Assembly: GCA_945910005.1 (NCBI GenBank)
Contig: OX246740.1
Location: forward strand, 51,682,526-51,746,525
Direction: 5' to 3'
Source: Isoperla grammatica
Lineage: Eukaryota; Arthropoda; Insecta; Plecoptera; Perlodidae
DNA: 64,000 bases
Below, in pieces: positions 22,830 to 34,482 of this stretch. The notes under the pieces are model-generated. The model had not been told where the DNA came from. It saw only the letters and a program-made list of their open reading frames with translations, and searched no databases. Each line of letters opens with the position of its first letter. Position 1 is the first letter of the stretch. A program made the position numbers and the translations under genes.

Positions 22830-24359
22830 TTATATAACTATAAAACAATATTAGAAGACTCCCACACACAGGACTCCAATGCTAGGTGGGTTTTCTTCCT
22901 TTTATAAACTAATGTACTAAAATGCAATTTTTACTGTATAATAAGGAGAAAATTATATTCTTTTCTAGTTATATTCTATCCTAATCCAAATCGGTATTGT
23001 GTGCGATATTATGGATTCACTCCTCAAACATTTTCCACCAAGGTTAGGCCCACTTCCACAACATGCGGGAGTGAGTCAAAAGAAGGCTTCATTTCAACCA
23101 TATGAACAAGATCATGACAAGGATTTGAGTTGAGTTTCGCGGCCCTCATCAGTATAATTTCTTTACAGTCGGGATACGCCGCGTCGATTGCCATACATTA
23201 AAACCTGACGTTTCCTAGTCGCTGGATAGAGTAGGTTCTCTCCGTGGCATCTCCAAGTATTACTCTGAAGATGGACTATGAAATTAGTCCGAAACGAAAG
23301 GATTTAATTATGACAATCGAAGCGCCGTATCTCGACAGCCAAGAGATTATAATGATTCGAGTGCCAAATCACAATAACAAGTCATAAATAGGCAATCAAC
23401 CTCAGATGTATCAGCTAGTATGGAGTGAACAAGTTAAATTCGATTTCAGCTCGATTGCAATCTCACTCACGCCATGTATAATATTGTTATTGTCTAGACC
23501 CGAACTTAGACATGATTTTTAACGTTATCCTCGTATTACACGGTTCAATTTTAGAGCTGAACACTACTGTAATTAGTTTTTAATGTGATTTTACCAAAAT
23601 TTTAACATGTTTTGAAATTAATAAAGCACACTGTAGTGGGGAGTTTTAAGAAGATAAATTTTTTTCAAGATCTTAATATATAACCCAAGATTTGGGATGG
23701 CAATAATGGCGGGGAAAAAACAGAATGGTGGAGAACTGTTTCAAAACAATTTACAGATTGAAACGGTGATGATAGATTATTGAGAAAATATCTCTTGAAC
23801 CTGTTTGGAGAAGAACGAAAACAGATAAAAAGAAAAATCAGTTTAAAAAAATGTAATTATTGGGAACCGTACATCGTACATTTTTTTGTCTCAATTTTAC
23901 ATTGCAATGTTAACGTTTTCGCATTTCTTTCCTGATATCATCCGGATTACTCGCTTGTTCATCTCAGGTTTTCATCTCATTTTTGTTGTATCGTATTTGG
24001 TTGTAATGTATAATTATTAATGACGTCCTCTTAAAAGCTCTATCAAGAATCCATGCTTTATATAACCTGTCAAAGAAAGATTTGAGTGTACTAGACGCAT
24101 GTATTGTAAGTTATTACATGATCAGACCTTCAAACAATCCCCCCCCCCCCCCCACCCCCTTACAAAAAACAGAAACTCGCTGCATAAATATTCAGCGTCA
24201 ATCCCACTAAAGCACTAAAAAAAATGAACTCATTTGCAAAATTCTCATCATCAAAACCAACTCTGAAACTCGAGTGTTTATACAACTTTTAATTTGATCA
24301 ATTACGCAGACAAATTAAACGAATGAGAGTATAAGACTAACAAATTATTTTCAATTTTC
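22830..24359. other. Unannotated intergenic DNA
   Basis: AT-rich, with a C run near 24138-24153. No exon or repeat recognised. Confidence 0.3.
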
Positions 24360-24620
24360 CCAACTGTAAGCAGAACATTTCCACTTCGTCATTGTATCGC
24401 GTAGTTTCTTTGCCGCTCTGTGATTGGCTGAAAACTCACCCCCCTCAGCCCCTTAATTTGAGTAGCTGGCACCCCCTTGCTCGTTAACGAGTTAGAATAT
24501 GCAAATGAGCCCATTATCTGCGAGAGGAGCAGACGGAGACAGCTACAAGAAGCTAATGGGCTATTACCAGCTGGGAGCGCATCGAGCGTCGAGTACGATG
24601 GTTATTGTTCGCTCTACTAT
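24360..24620. promoter_or_regulatory. Candidate enhancer-like island
   Basis: A less AT-rich stretch in AT-rich DNA with a POU octamer ATGCAAAT (about 24499-24506), GATTGGCT CCAAT-type word, GTTAACGAG, GCTAATGGGCTATTACC with homeobox-like cores, and the E-box CCAGCTGG. No exon fits. This rests on motif content only. Confidence 0.3.
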
Positions 24621-24641
24621 ATACTAGTATGTGTTGTTAGG

Positions 24642-24666
24642 GGGAGGGGGGGGGGGGGGGGGGGGT
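24642..24666 (+). repeat. Poly(G) run
   Basis: A G run of more than 15 bases with a few interruptions (AGGGGG...); simple repeat only. Confidence 0.85.
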
Positions 24667-25254
24667 GTTCGAGGTGGTGATCGGAGACAATTACACAGCT
24701 CGTAGTTTGATTTTATGGCGGCGGTGGAGAACTTCAGAGATGTGTGAGTTGGCAACGGAGCCGACCTACGCTGGATCGGGGAGCGTGTTTTTCAACATAA
24801 AATCAAATTTCTATAACAGTAAATTATATATAATGGATCTTTGTATCTTTCTTTAATGTATAATCTATATGATGCTGCTGTATACGTAAGCGGTGACTGA
24901 CTGTGGAGCGGTCAAAGAAACCAACCACATAATAAATTGTATAAAATATGTCCCCCACTGAGAATCAGTTCTTGAAACTGAAATTTGTTTTATTTATTTA
25001 TTTCAGGATGAAAATAATTATTCTTAACATGTTAGGTACCTAATAAATCAAATTTCTACTACAACAAAATTCTGACAACACCTACCTCTCTTCTTGTGTC
25101 TGTGGAGTTTTTTCACCCTTCGGGGCAACACACACGTCATCATGTTAAATATAACTACGGGAAAAATGATTACAAACGCACGAGCTGTAACAATCGTCAC
25201 CAGTGACTGAGAGACCCGGGCTTACCAATTCAGCTCGAATTTACGAATTCAGTT

Positions 25255-25830
25255 CTTACCTTTACATGTCGTTGGAGTAAGTTTAGAGGGCCGTTCTCTT
25301 ATCTACAAACATTGGAGTGATTAATAGAAGGCCATGCTGTTCTCTACATGGGAGTTAATCTACAAGGACGAGGTTTTGATCAAGGTCTACTTTATCTCCG
25401 CCTAGCGGAGGTTCGTCTAACTCCCAAGTTCGAGTTCGACGAGCCATGGACGAGCCTCCGCTTACAGGTCGTTGGAGTGAGTTTAGAAGGCCGTTCTCTT
25501 GTCTTCCCGAGAGTGAGTTTAGAAGACCGTGATTTTCACTCTACCTGAGAGTGTAGAAAGTTATGCTCTTGTCTACATTTTAGACGAGGTCCACCAATGC
25601 GCTAGCGAGGTCCGGTAAACCTCGAAAAGCCCCCGCCAGGGGATGTACGGACCTACCAAGGTCCGTAAATCCCCTGGCTAGGGCTCGTCCGAACCTCCGT
25701 AGGGGATCGACGGACCTTGCGAACTTGCCAAGGTACGTAAATCCCCTGGCGAGGGCTCGTCGTTTACCGAACCTCCGCTAGGGGATCGACGGACCTGCTA
25801 GTGAGTGCGTCTAGGAGGCCGTGCGCTAAC
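25255..25830. repeat. Compound repeat with direct and inverted CCTCCGCTAGG words
   Basis: The left part repeats GTTGGAGTGAGTTTAGA and GGCCGTTCTCTTGTCT-type units. The right part holds about two units of roughly 75 bp built from AAGGT(C/A)CGTAAATCCCCTGG, AGGGCTCGTC and GGGGATCGACGGACCT. CTCCGCCTAGCGGAG is a perfect palindrome near 25400. It resembles the body of an unknown repeat family; no homology assigned. Confidence 0.7.
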
Positions 25831-26055
25831 GCTCAAGATGAGAGCAGTGAAACATGAGTCGAGAGTCTTTGTGTGGGGCTGAAGGCGAAGGTGTGAAGTA
25901 GTCAGATTCAATTAGAGATGTCAGCACAAGCGTTAAGACAATGTACACGTGTGGCCACGAGAAAACGAGCGCCGCTATGAATGCGGTACAGTCTACCTCA
26001 TAAAGCCGCATTTGTTAGTTCAGTTATTAGTTACGCAACTACACATATAAGTCTT

Positions 26056-26204
26056 AGGTCCAGTCTTACAATGTCCGAATACCTACTTATTCGTCGAAAA
26101 GCGTGTTGTCTTCATGGCAACGACCAATCAAAACTCTTGAAATCCTCCAAATAGCTTAATTGCTACAAATAACTTTTCTATTAGGAGATTGTAGGACCGG
26201 CCCT
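26056..26204 (-). mobile_element. MITE family A, copy 3
   Basis: Minus-orientation copy with both termini intact: AGGTCCAGTCTTACAATG on the left and GGACCGGCCCT on the right. The CCATGGCAACGACCAATC signature (with TCATGG variant) is inside. Confidence 0.85.
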
Positions 26205-28289
26205 AAAATCACCTCTAATATTTCAACAAATATTTAATTGTATTAATGTTTAAATTAATGTAGTTATTTGAATTGTTACTAAGACACCTCAGTCGGTATG
26301 CTATTTTCTAACAACTTTTAACACAATGTTAAAACCAATCAGTACACAAACATAAAATAAATATCCTTATAATCACGAATCCCTTGATTTAAAATTTTGA
26401 AAGAAAAACCCTCTAAAAACGTACTTCAAAATAAAACATGTCACAAGAGACATGATCGTCTTCACTATGCTTGCCTTGTAAAGACGAAGCACATGATCAC
26501 GTAGCCTACCCCTGTCGGACAATGTCTAGGAATATTTCCCACAGAAACGTCACTGATAAGATATTGATGAGAAGGAGAGAGTAAACATCTCTAGAATCAC
26601 GAGCCCTTCCACTCGCAGTGATTGTTTTTATTCGGATACACGGGTTCGTTACTTTGACAGCGAGAGATAGGGAATGTATGAAAGTCTTCACATTATGGAG
26701 TGTTGCTTTAATTTTCAAGAGACTAATAATATATCAAAATCAATATGATAGACAATTATTATTCTGTTGTACAAAGTATTCTTAGTTTTTAATCAGCTTC
26801 AAAATCAATATAATGTCAAAATAAAATTCCGATGGTCAATCACTATAAAGACTTGACAAATCACGATTAGTCTCGTTGTAAGTGCCACAGAGTATATAAT
26901 AAAATTATTTCCATCTCGGCCAAAATGAAAATCATTGCAACCCGAGCTTCCCTTATACGTGTTGAACACCAAACAAGATTTCTACAGGTAAACTATAATC
27001 ATTTCAACCTGATACGCGATTGTGGCAGCTGATATTTCTGTTTGTTGCTGGTTTTCTTGGAGGGTCCTTCGCAGATGCGGCCAAATTAGCTAATTGTGTG
27101 TGTATGTGTGAAGGGGGGCGGACATTCTGACAGTTGCGAGCCTTCAGTTCCCACAGGCAAAAGGTAGGTATACACAGAATACAGAAGGCTACATCACGCA
27201 GCATCTACAACACACCTCGCACCTTAGAAGTTTGCATTAAAACTCAAAATGTAATAAATACATATAGTAATTCATATCTTTTTAATTCCATTAAAATAGA
27301 TTAGTTAATTAACCAGCGGCCATATTTTCGACAGTCATGTTACCGACCGCGTGATCACTTTCGTATCACTTTAATCAAAGACCGTAATTAATAATAATAA
27401 CCTAGAGCCGCTGGCTTCAAAGCCTATCACGCCATAACTGCCATCATAACATGGCGGCTTCACCTCAATTCAATAATTTGTCTAAAAATAAAGGTAAATA
27501 AGTAATAAAGTAATAAAAAAAACCTGCCCGAGCAGTAAGTTATACTGGTGCATTCAGGGGGAGGAAACTTTCAAAACAAGACACCTGGGCACGGTTTCTT
27601 CTTCTTCTTCGGGACTCCGCCCCAGACCCGTTCCTTATTCGGAAACCAGCTAAGCAAACATATCCACCCGCCTGACTGTTACCCGAAGTGAACCGGTATC
27701 GAAACATCGGGGATATCTTATCTCTAAGACCAACGCGTCACAACATCTCCGAAACACACGTCGAGAGGAATGGGTCTCGAAAGGCTACAAGAACTAAGGT
27801 ACGTACAAAATTAAGGGACATACGCAAAGTACATAGCAACAAAGTTAAACTTTTCAACTAAATGTAGAATCGCATGGTTTTAAAACCGAACTATTGTCGT
27901 ATCTGTATTAGATTAGTGTTAGTTCTCTTATGAGCATGCAGAGGAGGGCCGCAATACGGCCGCAATGTGGCCTTATCGTCTCTGGGCGAGTAAATATCTA
28001 TCAATACGTTAAAATAAGTGATCATTTTTAATACATAAATGAATAAATCACCAAGGAAGATACTAATATAAGTAACAAATATATGAGAGCAATTAATGTA
28101 TGTGTGTATAGTAGTCACTGTCAAAGTACAGATTTCTCAATCTCTCTCTAAAAGGGACAAAGATTATTATACATATGTTTTGGATACGAGTTCCCGTACA
28201 GCCAGCTCGTTTGCGATCCCAAATGCAATTCAATCACAAGCATATCGTTGTTGCTGATGATAATTTTTAAAGTGCAACTTGCTATATAC
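26205..28289. other. Unannotated intergenic DNA
   Basis: AT-rich with scattered short open frames. A short CTT run lies near 27598-27612. No exon or transposon recognised. Confidence 0.3.
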
Positions 28290-28540
28290 CGCAAACAAAG
28301 CCTCCCCCCTCGGTAGCGTTAATAATTACTGGGCATAGAACTGCGACGCGTGACGTCACGAGCGTCGCGACGCCGATACCAACCTGGGCGCTCATTAGAG
28401 TAATTACCGAGCGCGTACACGACATAAGTCTCGGTGCGATAATAACACTCGTCGCGCTAACCCTCTTGCCACATGCATAAACGTCGAGCATGGGACTTGG
28501 GAAACACGGCCGTCATGATAATGTACAACAAATTATCCCG
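28290..28540. promoter_or_regulatory. Candidate enhancer-like island
   Basis: CpG-containing island with a full CRE word (TGACGTCA), two homeobox-like words (TTAATAATTAC, GTAATTACC) and ATGCATAA, between AT-rich flanks. No reading frame suggests an exon. Confidence 0.3.
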
Positions 28541-28583
28541 AATTCAGAGAGCAATAAAACAGGCGCGAATTGTTAATAACAAT

Positions 28584-28741
28584 AAGGGCTGATAAAAACA
28601 ACAACAATCTCCTAATAAGAAAGTTATTTGTAGCAATTAAGCTATTTAGAGGATTTCAAGAGTTTTGATTGGTGGTTGCCATGGAGAAAACAAGCTATTC
28701 GACGAATAAGTAGTTATTGGGACATTGTAAGACTGGACCTA
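28584..28741 (+). mobile_element. MITE family A, copy 4
   Basis: The interior and right terminus (GGGACATTGTAAGACTGGACC) match the family. The left terminus has changed to AGGGCTGATAAAAACAAC, so it is decayed. Confidence 0.8.
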
Positions 28742-28887
28742 ACAATAAATAAAAAAATAATCACTCCACAGTGTTTTGTTTTGGACAAACAATGAATGTG
28801 AGCGAATCAAAGAACGACACAACCATGAAACTACCTAGCAACCGATTGTTTGTCCAAACTGTGTCGTCACAACCACCTTATACGTTA

Positions 28888-29078
28888 AGGCTGGTCCACA
28901 CAGATTTTGAAGACATAATGCATAAGGTTTTAAGACGTTGTTTTAAAAACAACAATGAAAACAACGTCTTAAAACTAAAACTTTGTGTGAACGCCAGTAC
29001 ATGTTTCCTATGATCCAACTTTACGACTACGCGTTAAACCTTAAATCGTATGTCTTAAAAATCTGTGTGGACCAGCCC
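28888..29078. mobile_element. TIR element with TTA target duplication, PIF/Harbinger-like MITE
   Basis: Inverted ends (A/G)GGCTGGTCCACACAG, followed by ATTTT and AAGACATA, match over about 30 bp. TTA stands immediately outside on both sides (28885-28887 and 29079-29081), the target duplication typical of PIF/Harbinger elements. A second inner inverted repeat (AAGACGTTGTTTT) makes a subterminal hairpin. No transposase. Confidence 0.7.
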
Positions 29079-29081
29079 TTA

Positions 29082-30902
29082 CTAACGAAATTTTGTAGTT
29101 TATAGAAGAAGCCTATATATTGACATGACTTTTTGTCATTTCAAATTATACAGTGCGTCGGAGTTTGGTAACAGTTCACAATCAATACCTACAAGACATA
29201 TAGCAGTACTTTTGTAAACATGTAGGCTTGTGGTCTAATAATGTTTTATTTTTAAGAGGGGTCCGTTTAAAACAACGTTATCACCTTGAAATTGGTATTG
29301 TAATGCAAGGAATTAAATAATTAATAATGTATAATTATTGTTGCACAAAGCAACATTATTTTCCTACAGAAGTAGTATCAAAATAGGCTTGATTATTGCT
29401 CAGTCCTCTCATTTATAAGAAACGTCAAAAGCCGTCGGATATTCAAGCTTGCAGTAATACATTTCTTGCAGAAATCGCGAACCACAACTCCCTATGTACT
29501 TTCATATCCTGCTTGTTTGTTCTTAGTTTCACAAAAGATGTTGAAAGTATACAATATTCCTCAATAATCACGTATCGATTTTGGTTTCTCTAATTTAAAT
29601 ATTATAAACACACTTGTGAACGTTGGTGATTTGATTAAACAATCTATTAATGTTTATTTTTAAGTCAATGCAGATTTCGTTCAAAGAAAAACGTGACAAA
29701 CGTATTTCCAATACAAATAAGCATTGTACAATGTCTTTTATATACAAATGTCTAAAAGCACGTTGAAACATACTGTGCACGTGATGTTTTCGACATTTTT
29801 AAACAATTGTTTGTTTATATCAGTAGATTGATTCTTCATTGACGTTTTTAAAAATGTCTCAAAATATATTTTACTGCATCAATATGTAAGCCAGTTCCTA
29901 ATAGCTGTAATTGATACAGAAATATTCAAGTTCAATCAGCATTTCAAACACATCATATTGGCCTATACATACATTTTACATTGAGATATTTTGATTTAAT
30001 TGTTTTACTACCCTTGACCAGCTTCAACAATCAACACCTTTGCGTATTAACGTGTGGTAAACATTCTTGATTTTAAAAAAACAAATCATTTCTTGTTGTG
30101 ACTTTAGTGGTACGTTGTATCGTCTGCAATGTGACACTGTAGGGAGGAGAAAACGGTCAGTACCCTAAACATTTTAAAACTAATACTCCTATCACAAACA
30201 AATGGCGAATGACGATTTTACAAAGCATTTCAATATGTTTGTTACCATTACCAGTGGCAAATACAAAATGCAGTTTGATTGATTGACTGATTGATTGATT
30301 GAGGCATCAGGACAAGTACCCAATGCAATTAATTAACTACAATAATACGTGAATTAAACACGAAAACCACAAAAACCGCAATGGTACGCCACCTTTCGCT
30401 TTTCAATAAGCTTTAGTTATCGTAATGCATTTTAACTGACCTCTAACTGACCACTAAACATTTCAACGATTAACCGTCCCATCCCTGTGACACCTTTATA
30501 ATTTACATGGATGGAAGAGTTGGTAAACTTACAAATAATGTAGTCATAAAAGGATCTTCAGAAATGTAGTTTCAATCTATGAATATATTCATTGCTGCTA
30601 TGAACGAACTAATTTGATACGCTTTTATAAATTCAAAATACGATTGAAAGAAAATCTAAATTTACTAGTAATTTATGTCCAATTCTCTTTCAAAAATCTT
30701 TGAAATAAAAATCTTACGAGCTCCTAGATTATGAACTTTACAATCCTAAAATTAAACTTAAGAAAAATCACTAATCTGATCCCTCGGCAACTCTATAATA
30801 ATGAGAGTTATATAAGAAGGGATCTTTCGTCCATCTTTGTCCTCTTTGTCTCCACCACAAGATGTAATTGAATGGAAGATCGCACAAACCGTCGAAACAC
30901 AT
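29082..30902. other. Unannotated AT-rich DNA
   Basis: Very AT-rich. No exon, RNA gene or long repeat recognised. Confidence 0.3.
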
Positions 30903-31080
30903 CACGGCCCTCTTAATCACACAAACACGCACCTTCTTGTAATGTCAACCCATGTACACCACACGGCCCTCTTAATCACATAAACAGACACCTTCTTGTA
31001 ATGTAAACCCATGTACACATCACGGCCCTCTTATTCACGCAAACATGCACCTTCTTGTAATGTAAACCCATGTACACATC
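30903..31080. repeat. Three tandem copies of a 59-bp unit
   Basis: CACGGCCCTCTTA starts copies at 30903, 30962 and 31021. Each ends with CACCTTCTTGTAATGT and ACCCATGTACAC. Copies differ by a few bases. Confidence 0.9.
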
Positions 31081-31083
31081 ACA

Positions 31084-31569
31084 CACGATCATCCAGGTCT
31101 TCCCGCACAACTTGTAAACTCCAGACAACATATTTGTTTTCATAACAATCTCTAGGGGACCAAAACCAAAATGTTACCCAAGTTACGATTGCAGAGGCTC
31201 TGACATCACACAGTCATTCAGATCTGACAAACAAACTGTTGCTACGCAACTCCATTGTTGTATCTTTCTTTGATTGGTTCATATTCAATGTTTGTCCGAA
31301 ACAAAACATGGTAACATTGCTATTTATATTATCGTCCATTAATTAATTAATTTCATTGTTATTTTTCTGTCCCATGAAAGGACAGGATGGCCAGTAAATA
31401 TTATCGTTGGTTGTTTGGTGTTTAACGAAGTACTCGATAACTATCTACGTCGGAGGTTGATTGTGGAGGAAATGCATAAGTTGGAATTCACCATGTAGAA
31501 CGTCGTTGAACACGCATTGAATGATCTAAACATGACGCACGCATCATCGTGAAATAGACACGCACCGAT
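31084..31569. other. Unannotated intergenic DNA
   Basis: Nothing recognised on either strand. Confidence 0.3.
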
Positions 31570-31665
31570 ATCGCACGCATATTCACGCCTCCAAAGCGAG
31601 CACGCCCGAATCTGTGGGACGGGGGTTCGAATCCCACCGCGTTTCAACCACATCTACCATCCACT
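31570..31665 (+). repeat. tRNA-derived SINE-like fragment
   Basis: It holds a strong RNA polymerase III B-box word (GGTTCGAATCCCACC), followed by CATCTACCATCCACTCCG, which resembles the CACCCACTCATC tail of the SINE at 35886. The A box upstream is degenerate, so this is not a functional tRNA. Confidence 0.55.
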
Positions 31666-33134
31666 CCGTCTCGAATAACATCACATTTACAAATATAACA
31701 ACGAAAGTTCACGTGCTATAGCTAAGATTATAACACGCACACGCACACGCCACACCGTCACGCCTGCCACACTACACTATAATACACTACGACACTTGAA
31801 AACAACAAAAACACCGTCTTTGTTCTAAGCCCTACCCATGCTGGTCTTCTCAATATCCAATCCTGTTTGACAGGACAGCCAATAATCAACCCCTGGTAGG
31901 ACATCGACAGTTGGGCCATTGTTTTAACAACGTGTTTTATACACTGCCCTTACCCCCAGCCCCCCTCACCCCCCTACATAAAACCTATCCATTAGGTCAC
32001 ATGGGTTTAATATCCCAGTGTGTTGCATGGAGAGCATCGCTCAGTGTGAATTATTGGGTTATTTGCTGGAAATGAGCAGAAAAAGCATAATTACATATTC
32101 TTTTTAGTGTTTTGTGTAGATACCACCGACTACTAACTTTAGTTTCTTATTGAAAATTACATCACCTAGTTCAATAGCTTCGCGATTAATATGATGGTGA
32201 GATAATTACGCCTATATCAGTGTAATGAATGTAGTGTTGTTTATTTAAGTGCAGCAACAAGGCCGGCCACCTCGCAGATTTAAGGTAAGTTGTAGTCAGA
32301 CCACGAGACACGGACGTTTCGGGGTAGCTATACACATTTTGCCTTCACAGCTGATACGAGTCGAGTTGCTCTAACTCCAGCTATCAGAGATAACGAACAT
32401 ATGTATGCATGTCGTTTTACACATCCGTGTAAAAATAATGCTTTACTTAATTGAGGTTTTTACGTTTGGCTTTTTACAACTTCATTGATTGTATATTAAA
32501 CTAGGTACCTATAAATCAATTTAGATTTGCATCTATAAAGAATTACAAGAAAGAGTTTAGTAAGGTCTGGAACTAAAGCCCCATAATCATGCATCCTTCA
32601 GGACCATGACAGAACAAACACAAACACATCAGATGAACCGTTTAACAGGGTACATTGCAATACATTGTGAACGTTGTGATGTTTCAACATTTAACTTAGT
32701 CAACAATAGTCCTGACGTCATCAGGGGTTGAAATATTGGACTTGGAATAACCATAGGTAACATTCTACTGACAATCAATTGTAAATACATTATTTTCGCT
32801 CGGAAACTATGACAAAATTCAAATCCTGTATGTGTAATAACTTTTCATTACTCTGCATAAATGAGAAAAACAATTGTTTAAAATACACACATTATCAGCT
32901 TATATGACGCAAGTTAATGTATTCCTAGATAAAAAAAATAGATGCACGTACTGCAACGCTCAAAACATTATAATACTCATTATTAAGTAAGTTTGCTAAT
33001 ATTTTACAATCGTGATTAAAATACTCAACGAATACAACAATTAAAACACAAGGAAATTTATGTGATCATTTCATTTTTTGTATTATAATAATTTATATCA
33101 ACTTTTTGCTTTACGTCTGATATTATTTAGACAA
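31666..33134. other. Unannotated intergenic DNA
   Basis: AT-rich, with a short ACGC-rich run near 31735. No supported feature. Confidence 0.3.
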
Positions 33135-33250
33135 CAATGCTAACCTAGACGATGAGTGGGTGATAAAGATGAAAAACACTGCATGTCATATTATAACTAT
33201 ACCCAGGCCAGGATTCGAACCTGGAATGCAGGAACAATGGTTTTCAACCA
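33135..33250 (-). repeat. tRNA-derived SINE copy
   Basis: On the minus strand the B-box word CCAGGTTCGAATCCTGG is followed by ATGACATG and ATCACCCACTCATCG, the same order as in the copy at 35886-36046. This supports one SINE family with at least three recognisable members in the window. Confidence 0.7.
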
Positions 33251-33274
33251 CAATAGACGACAGTGCCAGCACTT

Positions 33275-33729
33275 AGGGCCGGCTTAACAAAAATCTCCTA
33301 ATTAGAAAATTATTTGTAGTGATTAAGCTATTTGAAGGATTTCAAGGGTTTTGATTGGTGGTTGCCATGGAGAAAACCAACTCAACGAATAAGTAGTTAT
33401 AGGGCACTAGCAACACCAAAAGACAACAAAGGAACAAATGAATTGAATTGATGGACAAACCATCAGCTGTCAAAATAATAAAATTGCAACCATAGAAATA
33501 AAAACAAGTGTAGCAATAGTAACTGCTCGCCATTTAAAACTTTAAAATGATATACAACGACTAAGTGAAAGTTTTGTATGTGTATTTGTTTGTTTTTTGT
33601 TTTGTTTTCCAAAATCAGAAGAAATTATTTTTTGACAGCTTGTTGTTTGTCCATCGATTCAATTCATTTGTTTCATTGTTGTCTTTTGGTGTTGCTAGTG
33701 CCCTATTGGGACATTGTAAGACTGGACCT
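33275..33729 (+). mobile_element. MITE family A, copy 5, interrupted
   Basis: The left part (33275-33400) and right part (33705-33729) together make a normal family-A copy. The 304 bases between them are a different element (33401-33704). The host copy therefore predates that insertion. Confidence 0.85.
33401..33704. mobile_element. MITE family B, nested in family A copy
   Basis: A 304-bp element with long inverted ends starting AGGGCACTAGCAACACCAAA and including GATGGACAAAC and CAGCTGTCAAAATAATAA. Removing it with one copy of AT (or TAT) restores the family-A sequence GTAGTTATTGGGAC. The interior has no coding capacity. Related copies lie at 40987-42032. Confidence 0.9.
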
Positions 33730-33809
33730 TAGTGTGGTCTACACACATCAGCTTGTCATTCAACAAGCGATTGTGCTAAACCACCGCCTTGTAAGAGAGA
33801 AGAGTTGTA

Positions 33810-33970
33810 ATAAAAGCGGCGGCGGTGATATTCGCGCAAGTGTTTTCATCGCCGGGTCGCGAATATGTTGGCGCGTGAGGAAGACGCGTCGGCCGGCATC
33901 GCAGAGCGCCGGGCCCCCCGCCCCAGAGGCCATTGCGGCCCCGCCAACACACAGGCAGCAGTGTTCAGGT
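33810..33970. other. GC-rich island
   Basis: A sharply GC- and CpG-rich stretch (GGCGGCGG, CCGGGCCCCCCGCCCC) in AT-rich DNA. Open frames run through it on both strands, as expected from composition alone. It could be a CpG-island promoter, an untranslated exon, or part of an unrecognised repeat. Confidence 0.4.
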
Positions 33971-34280
33971 TAAACTAACGAATAACATACGTGGGATATA
34001 TAAGACCTATAGTCCATACAAACCCCAGTTGACAACACAGAGACCTTCGAGACCTGAAAGTTGGATCGTTTGGCAAACCCTGACATTCCTTCCTCTACTC
34101 AGCATCGACCGTTATCATGATTAATAGCGATTGTGAGATAATTCAAGGCTCGCCGACCGAAGGTAGTTACGTATCGAGGCGAGAGTGGGGATACTCGTAC
34201 TTTGGTCAGAGGTTGGTGCAAACACTACCCGAGCTTATGCCCTTTGGCCTACCAACAGCGAAGTAAATGAACTATAGTAA

Positions 34281-34482
34281 CTGTACTGTACACTGTTCCT
34301 TGTCACAGATAAAAACAATTTAAAACGCAATATTTCGAAATTCGAACCCTGATCAGAGCTCTTCAACAGGCGAAAACACACTCAATGAGTCAGTGAGTTT
34401 TCGCCTGTTGAAGAGCTCTGATCAGGGTTCGAAATATAGCGGTTTTAATTGTTTGTATCTGTGACAAGGAACAGTGTACAGT
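34281..34482. mobile_element. Near-perfect hairpin element of about 200 bp
   Basis: Arms of about 95 bp (outer TGTACACTGTTCCTTGTCAC, inner AGAGCTCTTCAACAGGCGAA) are mirrored around a short loop. The left arm has a small extra CGAAATT duplication. No coding. It is a foldback/MITE-type element or a hairpin precursor. Confidence 0.85.
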
